Positions 24,241-35,190 of a stretch of DNA of 64,000 bases are shown here, in pieces. The stretch comes from Lycorma delicatula (Eukaryota; Arthropoda; Insecta; Hemiptera; Fulgoridae). The position numbers were made by a program, and so were the translations under genes. Each line of letters starts with the position of its first letter. The stretch's first letter is position 1. The DNA is taken from positions 58,419,029-58,483,028 of the forward strand of contig NC_134456.1 of assembly GCF_047948215.1 (NCBI RefSeq), written 5' to 3'. The notes beneath the pieces were generated by a model. It was not told the origin of the DNA and searched no databases. It saw only the letters and a program-made list of their open reading frames with translations.

Positions 24241-24572
24241 GATTATCTATTTCGCGAGCGAAGTCGCGACGTGAAATTTAAAACCAATTAGTGGATTCTG
24301 TATTGACCATACCGTTGCTCTGAAAAAAACATACACTTATAGTTTTTATAAATTGATTAGGCTTTAATTTCTATTTATCATTATTATTCTCATAAGCATG
24401 AGTTTAATGAAAAAACGGGGATTTACGACGGCAGAGGTCCCTGGTTAGACGGGAAGAACGAGCGAAGAGAACCATGACCTGCTAAACATCTCCTGATCGC
24501 GATGGAAATTGTAAGTATCCATACAGCGCGGGCGGAGCCGCGACGGGGTAGCTACTATATATATATATTCTA
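24241..24572 (+). mobile_element. Helitron-like 3' end fragments
   Basis: Two GC hairpins occur: CGCGA-GCGAAG-TCGCG near 24251-24266 and CGCGG-GCGGAG-CCGCG near 24525-24540. The second is followed by ACGGGGTAGCTACT and a TA run. Many insect non-autonomous Helitrons end with such a hairpin followed by CTAG/T. Here the CTAG would have become CTAC. No Rep/helicase coding sequence is present. The stretch 24400-24500 is GC-richer than its surroundings but has no motif I can name. Confidence 0.35.
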
Positions 24573-24636
24573 GAAAATGACAATATACTAAATGTGAGAG
24601 AAATTTGTTATTCAGGTAGTAAGATTATATAGGATA

Positions 24637-24908
24637 GACGAAGTAATGCGCAAATCAGCTGATTTAGAAGTCGAGAGTTCCAGCGTTCAACTTCTAGTAA
24701 AGGCGGTTACTTTTATACGGATTTGAATACTAGATCGTGGATACCGTTTTTTTTTATGGTTGGGTTTCAATTAACCACACATCTCAGAAATGGTCGACCT
24801 GAGACTGTACACTTACACTCATACATATTATCCTCATTCATCCTCTGAATGAATGAATACCTATGGTAATTTCCTTAGGCTAAACAGGAAAAAAAGACGA
24901 AGTAATGC
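24637..24908 (+). repeat. SINE-A copy with 13-bp target duplication
   Basis: Bracketed by GACGAAGTAATGC at 24637-24649 and again at 24896-24908, a perfect duplication of the kind made by LINE machinery. The insert (24650-24895) runs from GCAAATCAGCTGATTT through box B-like GCGTTCAACTTC, the body motifs GATCGTGGATACCG and AATGGTCGACCTGAGACTG, to the tail CATCCTCTGAATGAA...GGCTAAACAGG and an A-run. The 5' end is short of the full tRNA head. Its last 60 bp match the tail of SINE-B. Confidence 0.85.
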
Positions 24909-24954
24909 AGGTATAAGAAGCAGATTCGCCCAAAATAGGAGAGCTTTCGTACAA

Positions 24955-26398
24955 AAATAAATCTTCTAGTAAGAAATACCTGTAGAATTACTGCGCAGTG
25001 CAGGCGAGGAAGTGATTGATAGATTAGACAAACTGGTGTGTAATATTTATGAAAAAGGGGAATTTCCGTCAGACTTCAAAAAAAGTGTTATAGTCATGAT
25101 ACCAAAGAAAGCAGGGGCAGATAAATGTGAAGAATACAGAACAATTAGTTTAACTAGTCATGCATCAAAAATTTTAACTAGAATTCTATACAGAAGAATT
25201 GAGAGGAGAGTGGAAGAAGTGTTAGGAGAAGACCAATTTGGTTTCAGGAAAAGTATAGGGTCAAGGGAAACAATTTTAGGCATCAGATTAATAGTAGAAG
25301 GAAGATTAAAGAAAAACAAACCAACATACTTGGCGTTTATAGACCTAGAAAAGGCATTCGATAACGTAGACTGGAATAAAATGTTCAGCATTTAAAAAAA
25401 ATTAGGGTTCAAATACAGAGATAGAAGAACAATTGCTAACATATACAGGAACCAAACAGCAATAGTAACAATTGAAGAACATAAGAAAGAAGCCGTAATA
25501 AGAAAGGGAGTCCGACAAGGATGTTCCCTATCTCCGTTACTTTTTAATCTTTACATGGAACTAGCAGTTAATGATATTAAAGAACAATTTAGATTCGGAG
25601 TAACAGTACAAGGTGAAAAGATAAAGATGCTACGTTTGCTGATGATATAGTGATTCTAGCCGAGAGTAAAAAGGATTTAGAAGAAACAATGAACGGCATA
25701 GATGAAGTCCTACGCAAGAACTATCTCATGAAAATAAACAAGAACAAAACAAAAGTAATGAAATGTAGTAGAAATAACAAAGATGGACCACTGAATGTGG
25801 AAATAGGAGGAGAAAAGATTATGGAGGTAGAAGAATTTTGTTATTTGGGAAGTAGAATTACTAAAGATGGACGAAGCAAGAGCGATATAAAATGCCGAAT
25901 AGCACATGCTAAACGAGCCTTCAGTAAGAAATATAATTTGTTTACATCAAAAATTAATTTAAATGTCAGGAAAAGATTTTTGAAAGTGTATGTTTGGAGT
26001 GTCGCTTTATATGGAAGTGAAACTTGGACAATCGGAGTATCTGAGAATAAAAGATTAGAAGCTTTTGAAATGTGGTGCTATAGGAGAATGTTAAAAATCA
26101 GATGGGTTGATAAAGTGACAAATGAAGAGGTATTGCGACAAATAGATGAAGAAAGAAGCATTTGGAAAAATATAGTTAAAAGAAGAGACAGACTTATAGG
26201 CCACATACTAGGCATCCTGGAATAGTCGCTTTAATATTGGAAGGACAGGTAGAAGGAAAAAATTGTGTAGGCAGGCCACGTTTGGAATATGTAAAAAAAA
26301 TTGTTAGTGATGTAGGATGTAGAGGGTATACTGAAATGAAACGACTACCACTAGATAGGGAATCTTGGAGAGCTGCATCAAACCAGTCAAATGACTGA
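24955..26398 (+). pseudogene. RTE-like LINE, reverse transcriptase and C-terminus
   Basis: This part of a non-LTR retrotransposon ORF2 would copy element RNA into DNA at a nick. Seen in order: VIVMIPKKAGADKCEEYRTI, EDQFGFRKSIGSRETIL, YLAFIDLEKAFDNVDW, KGVRQGCSLSPLLFNLYMEL, and FADDIVIL (catalytic Asp pair) at about 25636. Then follow EEFCYLGSRITKDGRSK, WSVALYGSETWTIG and MWCYRRMLKIRWVDKV. The distal GRPRLEYV...WRAASNQSND ends at TGA 26396-26398, followed by an A-rich tail. Breaks: TAA at 25393-25395, a frameshift just before FADD, and another near 26220. The 5' half with the endonuclease is absent here. The clade call (RTE-like) is from general resemblance. Confidence 0.85.
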
Positions 26399-26404
26399 AG
26401 ACAA

Positions 26405-26800
26405 AAAAAGTAAAAAATACAGATGTAAGAATTAGAAACAAATTCTAGAAAACATTTTTGGACAGTGTAGCGTTTTATGATAATGAAATATGAACATCAG
26501 AGACGCCTGAAATGTTGTGTTACAGGAGGGTATTAAAAATTAAGTGGGTTTATAAATTCGAAATGAGGAGGTATTAATGTAAATAAGAGTAAAAAGAAAT
26601 TTGTGGTAGGAGTTTGTAACGAGAGAATTATATCGGGTAATACGTGTTAAGATATTCAGGTTTAGTCAGCCTGGTAATGGATGTGTAAAGAGTAAAACTT
26701 ATACACAAAGAAAAAGATTGGAATATATGTAAACACAAGTGAGCATGTGAAAAGCAGTAAATATGTTGAGGTTAAAAGATTATCTCAGAACAGAATAAAG
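26405..26800 (+). pseudogene. Older fragment of the same LINE family
   Basis: Immediately behind the previous LINE's A-rich tail. The translation shows MLCYRRVLKIKWVYKF, equivalent to MWCYRRMLKIRWVDKV of the neighbour, and further on RKRLEYM, equivalent to GRPRLEYV. Stops and indels are frequent. It is either a separate older insertion or an internal duplication; divergence suggests the former. Confidence 0.6.
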
Positions 26801-29120
26801 GCTTTTTATGTACAATCAAGTCATACTAGGATTTCAGTACTGCTATTGCGGAATTCACATGGTAATTGTTATACACAATGAAGCGAACACTGAAAAACTT
26901 TCTAAAACTTTGATAATTGGTCTTTATTAACAATTTCCCTTAATATTCATGGTAGATAGCATACAAAACATCTTCATTAGCATCACTTTTTTGAGCTTGG
27001 AATTTAATACATGTGCAGGTAACTATAATTATAATAATGCAATTTTATTGTTACCCACAAATAAGCTATTTGATTATATTGTATGTATAGCGCAAAGAAT
27101 AAAAATACCATTAAAATAACGTTATGAATCTATAAAAAGAGAAAAATTATTCTAAATGACCAAGTTCTACAGCAAAATAAATGACAAGATACAGTGCGGT
27201 GTTAGAATGCACTTATTTGTATGACTGAAGAAAATCATTAACCGCATTTGGTACAAAATATTAAACTTTAATTACATATGTCAGCCAATATCTATCCAGA
27301 GACTGGTTTGAATCTTATTTTTCCCACTATCTGATGAGGTATGACTCTCATCTTACCAATGAATTTCATTTTTGAAGTTTTTTAGTAGTAAGTACCAGAC
27401 GACTTTTTCAAAAGTAAACTTACAAATCTTACTACGGAGTAGAATTGATTGAATTGGCGTTTAATTTCTGCAGCTAACTATACAATTACTTTATAGTGAG
27501 ACATTAAGACATATATACTTTAAGACATATATACTTTAATTAAGACATAAGGATGATTGGGAAACACTCGATCAAAATCTATCTCACTGATTATCAGTTT
27601 ATTAGTGTCTACACAATTAACGCCACAGATATTAACTGGATCTGCTTTATAGCGGGTTTGAAATCACTCTTAAATAAATTAGCGAAGATAAATTTTCAAC
27701 CTCATCCCACAATACGGCTGGTACAACAAAGTGTTATCGTATTTGAGAGCCCATCTCGCCTCTTTTGATTTTGTAGTTTTCGAGTGGTGTAATCTCAAGC
27801 TTTTCTAAATGTAGTCAGTAGAACAATAAGTATTAGCCATTCAAAATGCAGTAAATTTCTATTCTTCCGTCTTTGAACGATTTCTTTTCATTTGTCAGTT
27901 TCAGCCAGCAAATGTAGTTGAGATTTAATATATATTTTATATATGTGCAATCTTTCCCATCAATCTCTTTTTCAAATCCTTCATTCACTTTTAATTTTAC
28001 AATTATTTTATTTCCTTTGAAAATACTTCTGCGATGTTTTTTCTTTTACTACCGGTAACCAAAACTTTTCTCATGATTTCTTTAATAGTGTTACGAAATT
28101 TATATACAGAATCCCTTACCTTTTCAGTTATTTCTCTATATTAACTTAAATAGTTTTTCCATTTAAATTGAGGTAACGAATAGCAACCAATTTTATACAT
28201 TTGAAAATAAATATTTCTGCGTGCATGAAATAAAAGATATGGGCAAACTTGTACGAATAATCACTTAATATGAAGATAAATAAAACAAAAATTAAAATTA
28301 ATTCGCTCACGTTAGTTGTTCCTTAGAATACTGGACATTCACACTACATAAAAAGAATGTAATTCTTCTATGTAAAGTAATTTTCCTATGTAAAGTAATT
28401 TTTTATGGTGAAATAGTAATTATGCTACAATAGCAGTGAGAATTATTCTATAAGCTAAGAAAATCATCCTCCTTGAATGATTATGTACATATAAGTTATT
28501 AAACAATTTACGACTTACCTAAAATTTTTAAACACAAAATTCAGCAAATATGAGGAAACAAAAAATAAATCAAAGAATTTTATCCCGGTTTCAATCCAGT
28601 CCGCTACGTAGAGTCAAAAGTCACCGTGGTATATTTTTTACATATTGTATGTAATAACAAGACATTACTTTACTCACAAATATTATCTTTATTCATCTCT
28701 TGGGTTAACCAACAACTATATAAATTTATAAACTAAATTCACATCGATTCACTTAAAATTGTCTAAGCTTTCTCATGTGACAATATACATTCATACACAC
28801 AACATTTTGTTGTCAATCATTTAATTTCTCTTTGGTGTGATATAATTCTTCTGATTAACCGTCGGTCTAAATGTGCTGGTCTAATAAAGGGACATTTACT
28901 CTATCCTAATATTTCATGTAAGATTGTTGAATTAATAGTTCTATAATTATTTGATGTTAATAAAAACTAATATTTCTGCAATTGTGTAACTGTCCACTTT
29001 ATTAAAGAATCGGAGGATCGTATCTCACTTTCAAATGAAATATGTTTAAATGAAGTGCAGCAAAAAATTTGCATGTAATTTAAAAGGGGTACAATGATGT
29101 CATGTGGTGTTCACATTAGA
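26801..29120. other. AT-rich, no recognisable gene
   Basis: A short direct repeat (TATGTAAAGTAATTTT twice near 28370-28405) and small frames only. The 71-codon frame at 27553-27768 has no recognisable motif. The part nearest 29100 may be 3' sequence of the Penelope-like element. Confidence 0.5.
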
Positions 29121-30950
29121 TTGTTTTTTTTTATTTTTATTAATATTAAATTAACATGTATGTTGCTTAATCCGGCTATGTCCGTTTTATTTTTGACAGC
29201 GTTTGTATTTTTCTTGATATATACATAATGTCTAGAATAGTCCTTTTATGTATATTTTGTTCTTTGACTAATATTTTGGTGCTGTTGAAATGAAACGAGT
29301 GTTTATGTTGTATTGTATATTTTGTGAGGGCTTTCACTTCCTTATTTTATTTATGGGCTTCTATTTTTTTTTTAAGGTATTGAGATGTTTGTCCAATGTA
29401 TACAGCGTTACAATCGTTACAAAGAATGCTGTATACTACGTTGGCTTGTTAGATTTTTCTATCGGCGATTTTAATTTAGAAAACATACTATTCAGTTTTT
29501 TGTAATTCTGATGGGCTATTGCGAAATCCTACGGTAGCAACTTTTTAATCTTTTCAGACAAATCTGCGACATATGATAATGCAACATAATTCTCACTCTT
29601 ATTATTTTTATTAGGATGGTAAGCTGATAATTATTATAGTGTTTATGAATTGTGTTTTTAAATATTTTACTTTTATTTTCCAGATAATTATTATTTCTTG
29701 ATAGAACTTTTTAATTTTTTTTATTTTGGTATATCTTCAGGATTTGTAAATTTTATTACTCTGTTTGGAAGATTCTTGGTTACTGATTTTTTATGTGATA
29801 TTGGTTGTATTAATAATAGGAAATTTAGGTATCTGCCTGAAGTTGTTGGTTTTATATACCATTTTGTTGATATTTTCTTTTCGACTTGAGTTGTTAAATC
29901 CAAAAAGTTTATACTATTGTTAAACTCAACTTCCTTTGTAAATTGTATATGTTCATTAAATAGGTTAAATTCTTTTAATATTATCAATATCTTTCTCATC
30001 TGCACATACTAGAAGTCATTTACATATCTTTTATAGAATGAGACCATAGTATTTAATTTTTCTATTAATTTATTTTCTAAATATTCCATAGTTAGGTTTA
30101 CTAAGCAGAAGATTGGTAACCCCATCGTTAAATCATGGAGCACTGTTCAAGTAATTTAATTAAAAATTTTAAATACATATTATCTATGTAAATATTATAC
30201 ATTCTAAAAATTCTGTTTTTTTAATTTTAGTTATTTTTTTCAAATTCACTCCATTTTCTTTTTATCGCTTCAATCGCTAAATTCTTCGTAATACTGGTGT
30301 ATAATGATCCAGCGAAATTAATTTGTGATGTGTGGCTATTATTTGATTATTAATAAACGTGTACGTCAGACTTTGTATGCAGTTTACTACAGGTCTTATA
30401 GGATAATCATTTTTATTATACCGTGAATTCTTGGCGGTATCGTGTTATTGATACTTATTAATTTCGCTTCTTTTGTTACATGCCCATGTGCAGAGAACTG
30501 TTTATTATTTTCTAGCTATAATTTATTGGTCAGATCCCATTTTATTTCTCTGTGTGTACTTTTATTATTTAACATATTTTCCATTTTTGTTGAATAATCA
30601 TTGTCCATGATAACTGTTTTACTACTTTTATCAGCATTAAGGATTATGATTTTATCTGTATTACGCTGTATGAAGTTTTTAATTTTTGATGTGTTTGTGA
30701 CGACATTTTCTATTATTTTCTTCGCTTCGCATTTACCATGTTGTTACTGTATACTCTCATTTTTATTTTATTATTATATGCTTTAGTATTACTTTCATAT
30801 ATTAAGTATTTTATTTGCTTCTTCCTTACTGTCAACATTTGTAATTGCGTTTTCAATATTTGTAATCGAATTTTTTGTTGGCAACGGTTTGTGTGTAACT
30901 GTCTCGTTCGTGATTATTTAATGTTAGTGATAACGTAAATTTAGGTTCTA
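29121..30950 (-). pseudogene. Penelope-like retroelement with RT and GIY-YIG remnants
   Basis: Penelope-like elements encode a reverse transcriptase related to telomerase and, in most families, a GIY-YIG endonuclease. On the minus strand, across several frames: ILNADKSSKTVIMDNDYSTK (about 30650-30590); IPPRIHGIIK and the RPVVNCIQS-type block (about 30450-30370); MGLPIFCLVNLTMEYLENK (about 30125); FYKRYVND (catalytic YVDD position, here YVND, about 30045); INFLDLT; KPTTSGRYLNF; ISHKKSVTKNL; then the GIY-YIG block NAVYIGQTSQYLKK (near 29420-29380); and a tail equivalent to DIAGLSN near 29140. The best frame is 29721-30005. It is dead: stops, frameshifts and an altered catalytic Asp. Confidence 0.8.
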
Positions 30951-31173
30951 ACGATAAACTTTAAAATAAATATTTAGGAATTGGTAATGCTGATAAATTT
31001 TTCTCGGCGAGAACCGCCTCGGTCGCGCCGGCGAAGGATGAAGGATGACCGACGCCGACCCGACACTGCGAGGCTCTGGGGGACCCACCTGCCGCTGAGT
31101 GGAAGCCCGGTCTGACTTCAGTGGACGAACCGCAAATCCTCGACTTCCTCGGAGACCAGTTGCCGGACCCAAC

Positions 31174-31189
31174 AGCTCTTCTCAGAGCT
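31174..31189 (+). promoter_or_regulatory. Histone 3'-type stem-loop 1 (variant)
   Basis: AGCTCTTCTCAGAGCT forms a 6-bp stem with 4-nt loop; loop and stem resemble a histone mRNA 3' stem-loop. It is followed by AACGCA, not the consensus ACCA. Confidence 0.45.
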
Positions 31190-31200
31190 AACGCAAAAAA

Positions 31201-31216
31201 GGCCCTTTTCAGGGCC
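31201..31216 (+). promoter_or_regulatory. Histone 3'-type stem-loop 2 (consensus)
   Basis: GGCCCTTTTCAGGGCC, preceded by AAAAAA and followed by ACCACAAGA, is an exact match to the metazoan replication-dependent histone 3' stem-loop with flanks. A GAGCTGT motif at 31234-31240, 18 nt downstream, resembles the U7-binding downstream element. Confidence 0.7.
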
Positions 31217-31263
31217 ACCACAAGATTATGAACGAGCTGTCGAAGCCAATCGACGACAAAAAC

Positions 31264-31279
31264 AGCCCTTTTCAGGGCT
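31264..31279 (+). promoter_or_regulatory. Histone 3'-type stem-loop 3
   Basis: AGCCCTTTTCAGGGCT, preceded by AAAAAC and followed by ATCATAAGG: the same loop and stem with one swapped outer pair, in the second unit of the tandem repeat. Confidence 0.6.
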
Positions 31280-31326
31280 ATCATAAGGTTATTAAGTGCC
31301 AAGTGCCGTCGAAACCATTCGGCGAC

Positions 31327-31347
31327 TATATATATATATATATATAT
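31327..31347. repeat. (TA)n microsatellite
   Basis: About ten TA units between the GC-rich block and the LINE 5' part. Confidence 0.9.
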
Positions 31348-31349
31348 GA

Positions 31350-32125
31350 ATCATGAGACCTTGTCGATAGTGAGGTGGTATGGGGGCTTGAGTGCTCAGT
31401 GATACAGAGTAGCTTGACTGTAGATGCAACCATATCGAAGAGGGATCTGTTGGGAGCCAGACTAAGGAATGATTCCTGAAAAAGGGCAGCAGCTCTTACA
31501 GTATTTGTTAAGGGCGTAGGTCAGGAGACTGACCTACGCCCTAAAATGGTTGGTAAGTTAGAAAATTTAAAGAGGAAAATGGATGGGATAAATGTAGATA
31601 TAGTAGGAATTAGCGAGGTTCGGTGGGAAGAGGAAAAAAACTTTTGGTCAGGTGATTTTAGAATAATTAAATCAGCTTCAAATAATGGGCAGGCAGGAGT
31701 AGGTTTCGTAATGAACAAGATGATAGGGAAGAGAGTAGAATATTCCAAAATGCATAGCGATAGAATCATTGTAATAAGGATAAAATCAAAACCTACCGAC
31801 AACGATTGTTAACATCTATATGCCTACAAGCACCTATGATGATGATGATGATGATGATGATGAGGTAGAGTGTGCATACGAAGAAATTGACCAAGCAATT
31901 AAACACATAAAAGGGGATGAAAATTTAATAATTGTTGGAGATTGGAATGCAAGCTTTGGAAAAGGCAAGGAAGGAAATATTGTAGATAAATATAGGCTGG
32001 GCAAAAGGAATGAAAGAGGGGACCGACTGACAGAGTTTTGCAAGTAGTATATTGTCAACACCCTGTTTAAAAATCATAATAGAAGAATATACACATGGAA
32101 AAAGCCAGGTGATACTGCAAGGTAT
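31350..32125 (+). pseudogene. RTE-like LINE, 5' region and endonuclease domain
   Basis: An apurinic-type endonuclease opens ORF2 of these elements and nicks the target. Seen: LENLKRKMDGINVDIVGISE, SEVRWEEEKNFWSGDFRI and NGQAGVGFVMNK (frame from 31546). After a break near 31805 come YMPTSTYD and DENLIIVGDWNASFGKGKEG (GDWNA catalytic block), then RNERGDRLTEFCK and stop. RRIYTWKKPGDTARYQ is recoverable in another frame to about 32125. A codon-repeat expansion of GAT (about 31837-31863) turns a DDDE stretch into eight Asp. The family's final SDH block and all of the RT are missing. 31350-31545 is the untranslated leader. Confidence 0.8.
31837..31863. repeat. (GAT)n trinucleotide repeat inside the LINE
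   Basis: Nine GAT units encoding Asp in the endonuclease frame, probably slippage from a shorter native acidic run. Confidence 0.85.
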
Positions 32126-32585
32126 CAGGTATGTATCTTTATATAATTCCAAAAGAAATCTAGTATTATATCATGGAAAAGAATATCTGGAAATGCCTCA
32201 CACAAAAATATATTGTTTGCCTAACAAAATGTCTAATCACTGCGTAAAAATTAATAGTAGTAATGAAGATTGTTGATACCGTAGATTGCAAAAAGATTCC
32301 TAAGGATTTAAAAAAAGATAAATGTTATGTCTCATCGTTAAAATCTAATGATTAAATCATCTTTAAATTTAATTAAAAACTTCCTTTGTTCGACAATTTC
32401 GAGAACTTGATTTATGTATATTTATTATTTCGAATAAAACCTTTTTTTAAACGTTTTCAATGAAGAACTTACATACTGTACACGATTTCTAAAGAAGCAT
32501 GGATAGCAGTAAATTCAGTTTATTAGTGGATAAAATCAAAATGAATTTGTAGAACCTTTGTCAATTTCATAAGGATGGTGTGTGA
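32126..32585. other. AT-rich, no recognisable gene
   Basis: No motif; LINE homology stops before it. Confidence 0.45.
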
Positions 32586-32935
32586 TTTGTAAAACCTTTA
32601 ACACTAGTATAGACGAATTTTAATTTGACTTCGCACATTTTGATGATATTGCAGTTAGCGGCACTCCTACCGATAATGATATCGTGTGAGTGTTACATTC
32701 TACCATTAGTATGGATTGCGATAAAGAGAAAGAAACGGAACAAGTACAAATCAGCTGCAGCAAAAAGTGCGAAAAATCGGAAATAAATAATTTCCGATTT
32801 CAATAAATAAGGTTCAAGCGAACTAGAAGATGATATATTTAGTGCATTAGTGAAGACTAAAAATGCCATTGATTTTCAAATCTGCAATAGAAAACAAAAA
32901 CATTAGACATTTAAAAAAAAATTAAAACTATTTTA
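32586..32935 (+). pseudogene. pogo/Tigger-type transposase C-terminus, copy 1
   Basis: One frame with stops reads FDFAHFDDIAVSGTPTDNDI, then DCDKEKETEQVQISCSKK, and later ELEDDIFSALVKTKNAIDFQ. This order (acidic patch after '.LTD.DIV', an alpha-helical stretch, then a basic KQSKI..FF-type end) is that of CENP-B/jerky/Tigger-like transposases, whose C-terminus is poorly conserved. No DDE core is visible upstream. It opens the first unit of a tandem duplication. Confidence 0.5.
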
Positions 32936-34939
32936 ATGTATAATTTTTAAAATATTTTTACATATCGCTATACACAAATTGCCTTTTTGAACGTAATTTA
33001 GTACTATAGTAACATTATTACAGGTTAACAAATTTTTATTAAATTTAGAAAATGTTCCGTACAAATTTTTAGTTTCATTATTTTACCTCTCTAAAGAAAA
33101 AAAGTACGAAATCAAAAAAAGAATTTGTTTCTTGAGATTCGAATTAGAGAGGACAGTCTGTATTAAATATTAATTATTACTATTCCAATTAAAATTTAAT
33201 AATTTAAAACTTTTATATTGAACAAAAAAAAAATAGTATTTTGTGTACAATGTACTGCGGTTAAACTATTTCCTATCGCTACTCTGGCGGAAAATAATCA
33301 AATAAATTTTACTTAAACCTATTAATCTTTTATTAGTAAATTTCATGATGAAAAACTTAATTTTAGTGGTTTTAATGCCAAATTTCAATTAATATATTTT
33401 TCAATATCAGTTTAAACAATATTTTTACTAAATATTTATTAATGTTCCAATGTTTTTGAAATTTATCTTGTAATTTCTCGAATGACAAGTAATCTTGATT
33501 TCTAAAGGCTTGAATGAAATAGTAAATATTGGCACCTTAAAGATTTTCTAACCCTCATACCGTGATCCGCTAGTAAGGCGGTATGAGAAGGTACTTTTTG
33601 TGTTTAGTGGGATAGCGTTCTCGCTGCACTTAAATTTGTAAATTTGTTCTGAAACCAATTTTTTCACGCTTATTAAATTTATATGTACACATTATTTTAC
33701 AAACAGAGCTAATAATTCGTATTTAATAAATAAATATATTTTAAATTAAAGGAATTAAGTGGATTCGTATCACCGTGCCGCTTTTTTCCCTTAGTACTAT
33801 AATCCACTTTTCCACGCTTATTAAAATTATATATACACATTTTAAAGGAGAGGTTAATAATTTATATTGTATAAATCAACATACTTTAAATTAAAGGAAT
33901 TAAGTGGATTCGAATCGACGTGCCGCTTTCTTTCCTTTGTAATACAATTTCCAAATATTTCATTATTTAAAATTTTATTTGGCTGCATAACCTAGATAGA
34001 AACCAGTGAAAAATATAAGTATAATATATCCTCTTTTACTCTCTTTTACAGTAAAGAAAAAATCCCAAACGTATTCTAAATTGAAACCCGGCTTTATTAA
34101 TTATTATCTAAATAAAACATGTACATGTTTTTTTTCTACTCATTTAACCCTTTTATTAAACATATTTTTAAATAGATTATTATATTTTAAGTAAGTTTGT
34201 TTCAATAAAATAAAATGTATTGCAGTTGTGCTGGAACAATAGAGATGAATTTTTTCTGGTATAGTAAATAATTCCGCGTATATATATTTCAGTAAGATAA
34301 AAATATATATATTTTTTCTTTAATAACTGAAGAACACAGAAACTTTTGAAGGATGAACCTTAGAATTTGGAAATTGAATTTTATTGCGTATGAAAAAAAA
34401 TGCCATGGCTGACTGGATTCAAACTCGGGATCGCCGGATGAACGATTGAAACATAACCAGTCCGCCACGGATATATCAACTTTTTAATTATTTTCATATC
34501 ATATACAGAGTGGTAAACATAGGATTGAGACGAGACTTTGATGGATTCAATAAATCAACTTTTTAATATATTTCTTACAGTCAGTAAGCACTCTAGTCAT
34601 ATTATTTATTCATAAGACAATTTTCAAATGTTTTCAGCGATTTAATTTAAATTATTACTTACAGTAAATTATTCTGTGCGTATTAAATAAAAATAAAAAA
34701 ATACTTAGTTATTTGATTTGATCACTACGACTGTGAATAATGTTCCGTTAAGCGGCGATCCTACACCAATTTCCAACTTCCTCAACGACGAATGTTGATA
34801 CAAAAATCAAAGGCTCCTTCTAATAATCTTTAGTGATGCTTGGAAGTCTTCCTCTTATTCTCCAATCTTGTTAGTGTTTTAAGATTCTATATCTCTAAGT
34901 CATATCAAAATATTATACTTTCAATAAGACTTTCAACCA
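32590..34939 (+). repeat. Tandem duplication, unit 1
   Basis: Diverged but collinear with unit 2 (34940-37265): the AGTGCATTAGTGAAGACT, GGTGGTTTTAATG, AGAGATGAATTTTT and TTTAGTGATGCTTGGAAGTC blocks all recur in the same order. Unit 1 has an extra internal tandem copy of about 146 bp (33661-33806 and 33807-33950, both with TTAAATTAAAGGAATTAAGT). Apart from the transposase end and a SINE-B head it is AT-rich and non-coding. Confidence 0.75.
34385..34475 (-). repeat. SINE-B head, diverged (unit 1)
   Basis: The minus strand reads CCGTGGCGGACTGGTTATG (box A), TCGTTCATCCGGCGATCCC and GTTTGAATCCAG (box B). The tail is not evident. Confidence 0.6.
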
Positions 34940-34947
34940 CCAGTAAA

Positions 34948-35190
34948 GATTCCGATAAATAAGAAGAAACGGAAGAAGTACAAATTACAGTTGCAGCAAA
35001 AAGTGCGAAAATTTATTGCGAAATTGGAAATAAATAATTTTCGAACATTCTTTGAAGGTTCAACGAACTAGAAGATATATTTAGTGCATTAGTGAAGACT
35101 GAAAATGCCATTGATTTTCAAGTCTGCCAAAGAAAACAAAGTAAAATTAGACTATTTTTTAAAAAAATTAAAGCTATTTTACTGTAAAAT
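34948..35190 (+). pseudogene. pogo/Tigger-type transposase C-terminus, copy 2
   Basis: A longer open stretch than copy 1: ELEDIFSALVKTENAIDFQ, then VCQRKQSKIRLFFKKIKAIL and stop, preceded in another frame by EETEEVQITVAAKSAKIY. The basic-aromatic ending KQSKI.LFFKK is typical of the C-terminus in this superfamily. The catalytic part is absent. Confidence 0.5.

Larger units (their letters stand above)
30985..31326 (+). other. GC-rich block with three histone-type stem-loops
   Basis: A sharply GC-rich block starts at about 31005 (CTCGGCGAGAACCGCC). Its distal part carries a tandem repeat of roughly 60-70 bp (about 31195-31256 and 31257-31326, each ending in a CGAAGCCAATCGACGAC-like string). 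One plus frame stays open across much of it and ends VDEPQILDFLGDQL, then ALFRATTRL and stop. This does not match any core histone C-terminus. It lies between a Penelope-like element and an RTE-like LINE, both on separate boundaries, and its origin is unknown. Confidence 0.6.

Noticed and set aside
31195..31285. Real replication-dependent histone gene
   Set aside because: The frame before the stem-loops matches no histone C-terminus, and the loops are repeated in tandem.
30948..31302. Minus-strand ORFs of 74 and 113 codons in the GC-rich block
   Set aside because: GC-rich DNA opens frames by chance; the stem-loops give the plus strand as sense.
31834..32152. Minus-strand Ser-rich ORFs
   Set aside because: Antisense of the LINE endonuclease; poly-Ser is the (GAT)n repeat read backwards.
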